A DNA stretch of 64,000 bases from contig NZ_JAKWBK010000001.1 in assembly GCF_022512515.1 (NCBI RefSeq), positions 3,906,001 through 3,970,000 on the forward strand, written 5' to 3'. Below the pieces are notes generated by a model that was not told the DNA's origin, did no database searches, and saw only the letters and a list, made by a program, of their open reading frames with translations. The DNA comes from Paraniabella hibiscisoli (GTDB taxonomy: Bacteria; Bacteroidota; Bacteroidia; Chitinophagales; Chitinophagaceae). Numbering within the stretch: position 1 is the stretch's first letter; each line of letters begins with the position of its first letter. Both the position numbers and the translations under genes were made by a program. Shown piece after piece: positions 49,136-58,561 of the stretch.

Positions 49136-50667
49136 ATGGAGAATACAAGTATTAACGGATACATATTAAAATATAAGTTGGGCGATGGTGGCATGGCGGA
49201 GGTTTGGTATACAGAAAACTACCTGCAAAAACCGGCTGCCATAAAGATCTTATTAAAGAAATTTTGCGAAGAAACTGACCTGGTTGCGCGTTTTCAAAAT
49301 GAGGCGCAATTGATGGTGCAGCTCAACCACCCTAATATTCGGAATATACAGGATTATGGAATGATCGAAGACAGGCCCTGTATGATTATGGAATACCTGG
49401 AAGGTAAAGACCTGTCTGCCCGCATGAAAAGCGGTGAGCAGTTTAGCAGTGAGCAGTTGATACAATGGTGGAATAACCTGGTGGATGCCTTACAGTATAC
49501 GCACCGGAAACATATTGTGCACCGGGATATAAAGCCGGCTAATATTTTCGTAACCGATGACGGAAAAGTAAAATTGCTGGATTTTGGAGTTGCCAAAATA
49601 AAGGATAACATAACCGTTACACAAACGGGTTCCCGCATGGGTACCTTAATGTACATGAGCCCGGAACAGGTGTATGATGTAAAAAATCTCACGCACAAAA
49701 CTGATAATTATTCGCTGGCGGTAACCTTTTACCACCTGGTTACGGGCAAGGCTCCTTATGATAGTTCAAAGATATCCGACTTTGAAATACAGGAGAGCAT
49801 TGTAAGGAAGGATATTGACCTGACGGTTTTACCCCAACCTTGGCGTGATCTTTTGCCAGGCTATTTCAATAAAAATGCAGAACAACGGAGAGAGCTACAT
49901 CCTGTTCGGGCAAACACTGTTGAAGATAGTGATGCAACCATGTACATCAATCCGGTGCAACCGGTCAAAGAAAATCAAAGCCAGCTGCTGTCAGGCCACA
50001 ACCGGTTTATCAGCAGCCGGCTGCAACCAAACGCAGCCCGTTTTATGTGTTGTTTCCGGTGGCCGGTTTTAGGCTTGATAGCTTTTGCACTAAATAAGGA
50101 TAAGGTAACAGGATTCTTTAAAAAAGTGGGGAGCCTACGCTCAGGGAAGCTGTAACCACGACACCCAAACCCAGGCAGAAGAAGGTTGAAGCAGACGTAG
50201 CTAAAGACACTCCGGCCAGTTTACCGGATACTATTGTATCGAATGGCGATGATGGCAGTATAGACCAGGTAGTGGTAAGTGCAGATCCTGCCCAGATTGA
50301 AGCGGAGGCGAAAGCATTGATCAATAATTATTATCGTACCAGGAGTAATTGCAGTGGACTATCTGCCTACTTTAATGAGGTGGTGAAACAATACTACAAG
50401 AAGAGTAATGTGCCCCTTAGCGAGATCAGGAAAGAGTGTGAGGGGTATCATGGTAAATGGCAATATACAGAAGCAGATATCAGTAACGATTCTTATGTAT
50501 TTACACATAATCAAAATGGTAAAACATACGTTGATTTCAGTATGTTGTATAAGATTCGCCAGAATGAGGTAGACGATTGGATCCCCTACAATATTGATGT
50601 GTCAATGGTGATAGACGAAAATCATAAAATAGAAAGAATTGTAGAAAGACGAATTGAAAAATTGTAG
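49136..50667 (+). CDS. Membrane Ser/Thr protein kinase, cluster kinase 1 (three frameshifts)
   Basis: PknB-like kinase with one TM. Kinase domain, residues ~8-265: LGDGGMAEVWYTE (Gly loop), AAIKILLKK (Lys), HIVHRDIKPANIFV (HRD, catalytic Asp), LLDFGVAK (DFG), MYMSPEQ (APE). A Pro/Gln linker (YQQPAATKRSP) leads to one TM (YVLFPVAG then LIAFAL), and ~165 extracytoplasmic residues ending RIVERRIEKL, with no PASTA repeat. Breaks: A3 49977-49979 (+1), T4 50067-50070 (-1) and A6 50120-50125 (+1). Repaired ~510 aa. First gene of the rightward Ser/Thr-signalling and cell-wall cluster that ends with kinase 2. Confidence 0.9.
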
Positions 50668-50719
50668 ATACAGCTGACTTTACCGTAATTAGCAGGAATC
50701 AAATATTAACTCATAAATT

Positions 50720-51657
50720 ATGCTGAATAAAATAAAAAAGTGGTTGTTACCCGATGAGGAGGAAGAAGAGAAAAGATTAACCAACCAGGTTTTGGTTAAC
50801 CAGGTAGTTGAGTCGTTCAAGGAAACGATAGAACGGGAATCGTTTAATAAAAGAATGATGTACGATTGCAGCTACCTGATCCTGATGCGCCCCGAAGATT
50901 ATCACCATGCCGAGCTCAGACTGGCGGGTATAACGGAAGGTATTCTCGACGAATTTTATGGTCATATCAACGAGAAAAAATCAATATCCACGTTATGATC
51001 CTATTGGTAGTTTCTGGGATTTTCAATACTGCCCGGCAGAAAAGGGAGTGGATAATACAGAGATAGAGCCCGGATCGGTACAGGTCGTAAGTGCGCCCAC
51101 TTCCGAAAAGTCATGGATGGAACTATCGAGTGAGCAGATCAAAGTTTCGGTTAGCAGCAAACACTCCAAATACTCCAAGTATGATCTGAACCCCAATACA
51201 TTTGCCAATATTGATATTTTATCGAAAGGACATTTCAGGGTCAAATTCAATAAAGAGCTTTTTGCTTCAGAATCTTCAACTGCTGCTGCCGGTACCAATA
51301 CTTCTGTAACACCTAAAAAAGATAAATTAGCTATTACAGTTTGTGATCAATAAGCAGCGCTATAGTTTCCCCATGCGGGAAAAGCAGTTAAAGATCACCC
51401 GGGCTGTTGGGGCTTACCAGCACGGCTACCTTGCTTTGCATTAACGAGCCGTCTGGCTCTTTACAGAAAGAGCACGTGATGATCAAGTATGAAGAAGGGG
51501 CAAGACTTTTTACATCGCGCTGTTTGCCGATGCTTTTGTAAACGAACAGAAGCTGGAATTAAGCCGCATAGGAGAAACTCCTGTATGGCATCCGTTAAAG
51601 AATGATTCAACCATAGTATGTGGTATTTTTCAGCTGGATTTTAAAGCTGAGGTGTGA
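50720..51657 (+). CDS. FhaA-like protein, cluster FHA 1 (several frameshifts)
   Basis: Probable phosphothreonine reader. The N-terminal ~95 residues (IKKWLLPDEEEEEKRLTNQV, SFKETIERESFNKRMM, LILMRPEDYHHAELRLAG) resemble the domain at the front of actinobacterial FhaA. A middle part (SEKSWMELSSEQIKVSVSSK) and an FHA-like end (YSFPMREKQLKITR, LCINEPSGSLQKEHVMIKY, TFYIALFADAFVNEQKL) follow. Phase changes at A6 50975-50980, near 51349, between 51404 and 51440, and at G4 51497-51500. The FHA core is degenerate, and I trust the family call more than the exact chain. Starts 52 bp after kinase 1. Confidence 0.6.
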
Positions 51658-51666
51658 GGAAGAGGG

Positions 51667-51734
51667 CGGATGACAGGGGACAGGTGGGATATGACAGAGG
51701 AGAGAGTAGATTACAGTGGACAGATGACAGAGGA
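51667..51734 (+). repeat. Degenerate GACAGAGGA-type direct repeats, left flank of four-helix gene
   Basis: Purine-rich stretch with repeated ATGACAG/GGACAG units (e.g. ATGACAGAGGA twice). Its ACAGATGACAG at 51720-51730 is an exact inverted copy of CTGTCATCTGT at 52199-52209 on the other side of the four-helix-bundle gene. Confidence 0.7.
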
Positions 51735-51831
51735 AAAGGGAAGAAAGAATAGATGCCGGGGCGTGGGGATGTATCGGTAGGTGGCAGACAGCGATGTTTT
51801 TATTGTTTAATCTATTAATAAAACACGTATT

Positions 51832-52197
51832 ATGACAAATTACAAAAATCTGGAGGTATGGAAGAAATCGATGGAACTTGTAAGGGAGATCTACTTACTA
51901 ACAAAAACGTATCCTAAAGAAGAGTTGTATGCATTAACAAGTCAAACGAAAAGGGCCGCTGTATCTGTTCCCGCTAATATAGCCGAAGGTTCTGGCAGAA
52001 ATTATAAAAAGGATACAATACAATTTCTGCATATATCACGAGGTTCTCTTTATGAATTGGAAACATTATTAAATATTGCAGTTATGGTTGATATTACTTC
52101 TGAAGAGTTATTTGAGCCTTTTGTTTCAAGTATTGATGAATGTTTGAAAATACTAAACGGACTTATTACTTATTATGAGAAATCTACTTTAAAATAG
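51832..52197 (+). CDS. Four-helix-bundle protein (S23 / 23S rRNA IVS-type)
   Basis: 121-aa all-helical protein of the family first seen in 23S rRNA intervening sequences, related to the Avd accessory protein of diversity-generating retroelements. Starts MTNYKNLEVWKKSMELVREI; family motifs YALTSQTKRAAVSVPANIAE and GSGRNYKKDTIQFLHISRGS. It is well away from any rRNA, and no reverse transcriptase is nearby. It sits inside the phospho-signalling cluster between FHA 1 and the phosphatase, flanked by inverted repeats and with AT-richer sequence than its neighbours, so it looks inserted. Confidence 0.9.
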   Translation: MTNYKNLEVWKKSMELVREIYLLTKTYPKEELYALTSQTKRAAVSVPANIAEGSGRNYKKDTIQFLHISRGSLYELETLLNIAVMVDITSEELFEPFVSSIDECLKILNGLITYYEKSTLK

Positions 52198-52198
52198 T

Positions 52199-52209
52199 CT
52201 GTCATCTGT
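52199..52209 (-). repeat. Right inverted-repeat arm of the four-helix gene
   Basis: CTGTCATCTGT, exact reverse complement of 51720-51730, begins 2 bp after the stop. The following GTCAACCGTCAACT echoes GTCAATCGTCAACT near 13928-13941 elsewhere in the window. Confidence 0.6.
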
Positions 52210-52233
52210 AGTCAGTCAACCGTCAACTTTTTT

Positions 52234-52302
52234 ATGATTCCCATTCTACTGATCGTATTTATAGTATTGGTGTTTTACCTGCAAACAAAAACAAAGAAAT
52301 GA
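52234..52302 (+). CDS. Possible 22-residue single-pass membrane peptide
   Basis: ATG 52234 starts MIPILLIVFIVLVFYL and then a Lys/Thr tail (QTKTKK). Its TGA overlaps the ATG of the phosphatase gene as ATGA, which is the usual sign of translational coupling. No clear ribosome site upstream (T-rich). It could be a leader that couples translation, or a small membrane partner of the phosphatase or wall synthase. Confidence 0.4.
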   Translation: MIPILLIVFIVLVFYLQTKTKK

Positions 52303-53390
52303 GCAGAGCTATTGTGTCGCATGTGCAAACAGATATTGGCCGCAAGCGCGATAATAACGAAGATAATTTTGTATGGTTATCCGAATTGTGGAGTAAGCCT
52401 TCCATCGCATTGGTAGGCGCTATCGATGGTGTGGGTGGTTACGAAGGGGTGAAGAAGCATCGGCAATGGCCAAAAGCACCATTGAAAACTATTTGCAGAA
52501 CTTTAGTTTTGGAGCTCCGCTGCAATTACTGAAAGAAGCTTTTATTAATGCCAATAATGCCATTCATACCCGCCGTGTGGAAGCCGGTCTCCAAAGAATG
52601 AGCTGTGTTGCTTCTTTGGCGATATTGGACGCAGAGAAAGAGATGATGTATGTTGCTCATGTGGGGGATAGCAGGGGCTATGTTTTCAGAAACGGCGAGC
52701 TGATAAAAATTACACAGGATCATTCAACAGTTGGGTTTAAGGAAGATAAGGGGTTTCTTACAGAGGAGGAAGCCATGTTGCATCCTCAGCGTAATGAGAT
52801 CAGTAAAATGTTGGGCGAGTACATGATCGATGCCAACGACAGCGAGGGCTATTTTGACTTTTTTGAACATAGTTTTCTGCCGGGTGACATTGTACTATTT
52901 TGTAGCGATGGCCTCACCGACCTCGTGAACCGCGAAGGGATGGGCAGCATTTTATTACCAACAGCCACTTTAAAAGCAAAGGCACAGCAATTGATCGACG
53001 CGGCCAATGAGCTGGGCGGTAAAGATAATATAACGGTGGCGCTGGCTACCTACGCAGGCAAAGCGCCTGCAAAAAAGAAAGCCTACAAGAATACCATCGA
53101 AGTGCCCATTAGTGAAGAAGAAGACCTGTTGACAATTATGGATAAAAAGCCTGCACGTAAAAAAAACAGTGGTTGTGGTTACTCCCGGTAGTGTTCCTGG
53201 CGGGCTTCCTGGCCAATTGGGCCGGAACAAAAGAATATTCCTCCCCGGAAGCGTAGACAGGATTGATACGGTATTTATAAAGGATACGATTCCGTATTAC
53301 GACAGTTTGCGCAGTAAGGATACCCTGATACAGGCTACCGATACTATTTTCAGCGATAGTGCCCGAAACCGTAACACAACCGGCTATTAA
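52299..53390 (+). CDS. Membrane PP2C Ser/Thr phosphatase (three frameshifts)
   Basis: PstP-like phosphatase that should reverse the two kinases of the cluster. Motifs I-XI visible: GRKRDNNEDNF, GAIDGVGGYEGGEEAS (metal Asp), VAHVGDSRGYVFRNGELIK, ITQDHS, VLFCSDGLTDLV and GGKDNITVALA (metal Asp). After the domain (residue ~245) come a Lys-rich stretch, one TM (WLWLLPVVFLAGFLANWAG) and ~55 extracytoplasmic residues ending SARNRNTTGY, the same topology as mycobacterial PstP. One more base at G4 52446-52449, A8 53159-53166 and C4 53243-53246. Repaired ~364 aa. The SEDS-PBP gene starts 7 bp later. Confidence 0.93.
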
Positions 53391-53397
53391 GATCATC

Positions 53398-56300
53398 ATG
53401 AAGAAGAAACAAAAGATCGAATTACATTCCCGAAATATTGAGCGGCTATTATTAGCTTTTGTAACGCTGATAATGATCTTGATGGCCTTTAGTTACTATA
53501 ACCATATTAAAAAAGAGTTGCAGGATGCTGAGGAGGGCTACGCCAATGGTACCGTCATTAATTTAGCCGCACCGCTAAAAACCGAAACACTTAAGAATAT
53601 ATTTACCAAAGGAGGTTATTTTACTGATGCCAGGTATATCAGCTTTATTACAGGTAATGTAAAACAAAAGGTAGATGAACAACAGCGCCTGCCCAACCTG
53701 GGCGCATTAAATAAAGTGCCCATGCTGATAGATGCGGCCTCTTTTTACAAAGTGGCAGCGAGTCTGGAAAGCTCCGGTATATTAATTCGCTGGCGCACCT
53801 GGGTGTTGATTCAACTTTGAATACGCAGGAAAGGATGGCTCCGGCAACATATCCTTCCGTGGTGAAAGCAGGCACTGAAGAAGGGATATCTGTTAGTGGT
53901 TCCATTAAGATACCGATATCAAAGAGTGGTATCGGTAATGGTGTTTTAGTAAGGCTTACCCGTATTTATCCGGAAGCCTATTTTGATACTTTACCCGGCG
54001 ATGCCTCCTCTATACCTACAGAATTTTACGCACGTACCGATGCAGATGGGGACTATGAATTTACTAACCTCGATCCTGATGGAAATTACAGCGTAGCCGC
54101 TATAAAGCCTGGCTTTAATTTCGGACCGCCCAAAGGAACAGCGGCAATTGGTTCCAGCCGTGAATACGATTTTACCGGTAAGCCGCACCAGCTCAGGCTT
54201 CTGGATAAAGTAGAGTACCGTCAAATTAAAAACGATAAAGTACTTACCGTGCGTACTCCCGAAACTTTCAGAAAAGAATTTTTTACCTATACGATTCTGT
54301 TTGTGCTGGGTTTCTGGCTGTTGCATGTTGCATTATATTTAAAAAACTACAGGAGCGATCAGTTTATACTGCCCCTGATCATGTTTATTTCGGGTATCGG
54401 CATCATGGTGCTTTACAGTGTACAGGATCCTTTACGCGATGAGGTATATGGCACCGGCATGGCTAAATACATTGGCCTGGTATTATTGGTGTTTGCTGTA
54501 TTAGCATTTGTTTTTAAATCCAACCCGGTTAATCGCTTCTATCATTCCAAATGGTTTGATCCGGTTTATAACTGGCTTCCTTTTACCAACAAACTAAAAG
54601 ATCCAAGAGGGTTTACCTGGCTGCTGTTATCGATTGGTTTAATGCTTTTGCTGGCTATGTTTGGCACAGGTCCCGAAGGAAGTGGTGTTAAAGTAAATCT
54701 TTTCGGGTTCCAGGTAAGTGAGCTGTCCAAATACCTGATGGTGATATTCTTTGCTGCTTATTTTACTGTAAATGCCGGTTACTTTAGAAATATACCGGAT
54801 AACAGGTGGCTAACGAAGAACAATCTCCTGATGTTCGGGCTCTTTTTGTTTCTGCTGGCTATCTATGCCATCCTGGGCGATCTGGGGCCTGCCGTGGTAT
54901 TATGTCTCACCTTTTTATTCTTTTACTCTTTTGCTAAAAATGAGTTCTTTGAAATGATCGCTGCGGCAGCCATATTTGGTGTGCTGCTGTTATTGACGGG
55001 CAAATTTCTGAACACTCCCGAACATAATTATTTACCCTGGCTTGCTTTGTTAGCCTGTGGAGGAACCTTAGCCTATGCCTTTATCAAAAAGAAGCATGAG
55101 TCCATGTTCTTTATGGTATTGATCATGTCATCGTTTATTCTGCTCGCAGCACTGCCATTTAAATTTACCCAACGCCTGGCTGATAGAAATGGCATGTTTG
55201 CCAATATGTGGGAAAACCAGCTGGTGGGCGGCGACCAGGTAGCGCAAGGCGTATGGTCATTAAATACAGGGGGAATAATGGGTCAGGGACTTGGAAAAGG
55301 TTTTTCTAATGTAATGCCTGCACATCATACCGATATGATCCTGCAAAGCATTGGTGAGGAACTGGGATTGGTTACTTTGATTGCGTTGTTTTTTGCATTG
55401 GGTTTATTGGTGTACCGGTGCATTCTTGCAGCCAGAAGAACCGGCAAACCATTTATGTTTTATATGATGTCGGGGATTGCTATTGCTACCATGCTGCAGT
55501 TTATGTTAATTGCTGCCGGTACGCTGGGTTTATTGCCGCTCACGGGTATATCTGTGCCGTTTTTAAGTAAAGGTAACGCCGGTATTATTGTTACCCTGGT
55601 AGCCTTTCTTTTTGTATTGATCATGTCTAACGAAAAAGGCGATGCGATAGAAATGGAATATGTAAAGAAGCATTTTGATAATGTGAATACCTATGCCATT
55701 CTTACGTTTTTTACCGTGGTGTTAATCTTTACAGGCAGCCTCGTGTGGTACCAGGCTAAATCCAACGAGTATATTGTAAAACCCGCCCTGGTGCTCAATA
55801 AGCAGGGCGCCTGGCAGTATAGTTACAATCCGCGTATCGGTTTAATGCTGCGGGAAATAAAGGCCGGCAATATATATGATAAGAATGGGGTGCTATTGGC
55901 TACTTCCAGCAAAACCAGTTTTCAAAAGAACAAAACCAAATTAATCAACCTGGGTGCTAATACAGCTTTGTATAATGAGCAGCTGTCGAGAGACCAGGAT
56001 CGCTATTATCCTTTTGGCTCCGACCTGTTATTCTGGCTGGGCGACTATAACAAAGAAATAGCACGGGAAGAAAGTGCGGGCTATGCGGCTGAATTCAGGC
56101 ATTTTACGGCCTTAAGAGGCTTTGAGGTGAGTTATACCACTACTGCAAGAACTACCGATCGTTTTAAAGAGAATAAGTTTTTACCGGAAACTACGGTAGA
56201 CAATGAGCTGGCGTTGTATGATTATAGTGCTTTAGCTCCTTTTATAAAGGCCGGTAAAGAGAGCGCCCTCATCGAAGAACAAAATAATAAACAAAAAGAT

Positions 56301-57440
56301 ATTTGGTTATCGGTGGATGTATTGATGAATGAAAAGATCAATGCTATTATACAGAGCCAGGCGCCCTACAAAGATTTCAGAACTTCGGTGGTGGCGATCA
56401 ACTCCAAAACGGGAGACGTATTATCTTCGGCTTCCAATCCTTCACCATCCTATAAAGATCAGAAGCTGATCAGCAATATCGAACCGGATGATTATCGCAA
56501 CATTTACAAACAGATATTTAGCGACAGGATGGTGGTGCCGCAAGACCTGGGCATTACTTATACATCGAGGCCGGGATCAACGGTAAAGATCATTGATGCG
56601 TATGCCGCCTTCAATCAATACGGATTAGGAGCAGCTAATTTCAGCTTCTTTGTTTATCCTGCAGAAGTGATACGGGCTGATGAGCCTTCCAACGAAAATG
56701 TAGATATGCGTAAAGCGATCGTTCGCTCCAGCAATGTATACTTTATTAAGCTGGCTAATGAGAAGAAGCTGCAACCTTCGCTTTTTGAGATGTATGATAT
56801 GCTGGGCATGAACATTATTAACCGCGGCGGTTACAATTTTAAAAAGCCACTGGATTATAACAAGGAGGCTAATTTCAAAGCCTGGGATGAGTTCCTGGAT
56901 AAGGGGCGCGGCATTTACAATACAAAAAGCCAGCGATTAGCCAATACGCGTAAGCGTTTTCAGTCCAATTATTCCAATATAGCCTGGGGGCAAGGTGAGC
57001 TGATGGCTACGCCGCTACACCTGGCTAAAATGAGCGGAGCCATTGCGAATAAGGATTCTCTGCAACCGTCCCGCTTCCTGTATAAAGCATGGAACAGACC
57101 GCTGCAACAGGAGCCTGCACTGGCATTAGCTAAAAACACAGGTACAGCAAGTATTATGTCGGGCTACCTGAAAGAGCAATCTTCGAAAGTGGCCGCTGCA
57201 ACAGGTCTTGAAGTGTATGGTAAAACGGGTAGTCCCGAAAGAGACAAACTGGTGAAGGTAAATGGGCAAACGATCCGTAAGAGAATTACAGATGCCTGGT
57301 ATACTTTTTATGTAGCGTCTCCTAAATTGGGCGCGCCTGTAGCGTTTGCCATACGGATAGAAGAAATTGGTAATTCAGAACATGCCAAACAACTGGCTAT
57401 TGAGATGCTGAAACAGTTAAAAGCCGCCGGTTATTTTTAG
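53398..57440 (+). CDS. Fused RodA/FtsW (SEDS) glycosyltransferase and class B penicillin-binding transpeptidase (one frameshift)
   Basis: Single 1347-aa inner-membrane protein that could both polymerise and crosslink peptidoglycan. N-terminal TM (IERLLLAFVTLIMILMAFSY), a short region, a carboxypeptidase-regulatory-like beta domain (~residues 155-235, TDADGDYEFTNLDPDGNYSV), then ~10 TM of a SEDS protein with the catalytic-Asp motif ILGDLGPAVV (~493), HTDMILQSIGEELGLV and LTGISVPFLSKGNAG. After a last TM (~775) follows the PBP: SxxK in RPGSTVKII (~1060), SxN in VRSSNVYF (~1110) and KTG in YGKTGSPE (~1274), all intact. A one-base break near 53779-53783 needs repair; the other ~3.6 kb is open. 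Natural SEDS-bPBP fusions are uncommon as far as I know. Confidence 0.93.
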
Positions 57441-57494
57441 GCAATGCAATTTTTAAAACGGGTTAAACAGAACAATTAATAATTATTGATCATC

Positions 57495-58497
57495 ATGAGC
57501 AATTGGTTTAAAAAAAGCTACAGCAATTGTCAGATAAATTGAATGCGGATGAGGAGTCGGCGCTTCCTAAGCAACCTGAAGACAGTGGGGTAGCAACAGG
57601 TTCACAGAACAATCGTACCGTGTCATTAGATAACGTGGAAGAGCTTAAAGAGGTGACAATCGGAGCTATTAGCCGGGCTATCAAAATGATGGGTTATGGA
57701 AACAGCACCGTATCTGGTTTTGTTTTTCATTCGCGTTTCGCCGATAATGCTATTGAGAACGTAGCCGTAAATGCCCTTACGAAAGATGCGGATTTTATCA
57801 AGCAGATTAAACGTACCTTAAAATCAAGAAACACCGCCTATAAGGAGAACTTCACGATTGAGGTATTGAATAATTCCGCATTAACGGATAAGGTCACACC
57901 CATTATAGAGGGTATGGGAGTAGAAGTGCTGATCCGGGAGAATCGCTGCGCAAAGTAAAAGCGAGAGTGATCGCCACCGAAGGTATTACCTGGGAACCCG
58001 AATACCTGCTGGAGCCTTCTGGCAAGACTTATTTTATAGGCAGATGCAAAGATCCTAAGATTGATAATGGTCCCAAGATCCATAATGATATAGCATTTGT
58101 GGGTATGGAAGAAAAGGATGAGGAACAGTACCAAATCAACAACTATATCAGCCGGGCGCATGCACAGATTGTTTTTGACAAAGACCTGGGCGCTTTCAAG
58201 ATCTACCGTTCCAGGTTCTTAAACAATCCATCGCATAAAATAAAGATATACAATACCGGTAAGAATGATTTTGCAGGAGTAAGCCTCAATCAGTCCACCG
58301 TACCGCATGTATTAAAAGATGGCGATTCCATTTGCTTCAATGATAAAATTGTGTTGGAATTTTACGTGGTAGAGGGTGATACAATAACTCAATTAAGGAA
58401 CGTCACCTTGTCCAAAGGTTCGAAGAACTCCTTTAGAGACTCCCTGGGAGAGCGGAACGCGGTGGAGTCGAAAGGTCTCCTGAACAGAGCGGAATGA
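57495..58497 (+). CDS. FHA-domain protein, cluster FHA 2 (two frameshifts)
   Basis: Cytosolic phosphothreonine reader. ATG 57495 gives MSNWFKK; one more A in A7 57510-57516 leads to LQQLSDKLNADEESALPKQ. The N-terminal domain (~50-150; EVTIGAISRAIKMMGYGNST, SGFVFHSRFADNAIENVAVN) is FhaA-like in position. One more base at 57941-57942 reaches VKARVIATEGITWEPEYLL and the FHA core GKTYFIGRCKDP...YISRAHAQIVFD (Arg and SRxH phosphopeptide motifs), ~334 aa. It starts 54 bp after the wall-synthase gene. Confidence 0.88.
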
Positions 58498-58561
58498 GGA
58501 TGGCTTTTTCGACTAGCGAATGGATTTATTTTAAAAGCTAAACGCTTTAAGCAGCAGTATT

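Noticed and set aside
51832..52197. Diversity-generating retroelement accessory gene (avd)
   Set aside because: No reverse transcriptase, template repeat or variable repeat could be seen nearby; the stand-alone S23 family fits better.
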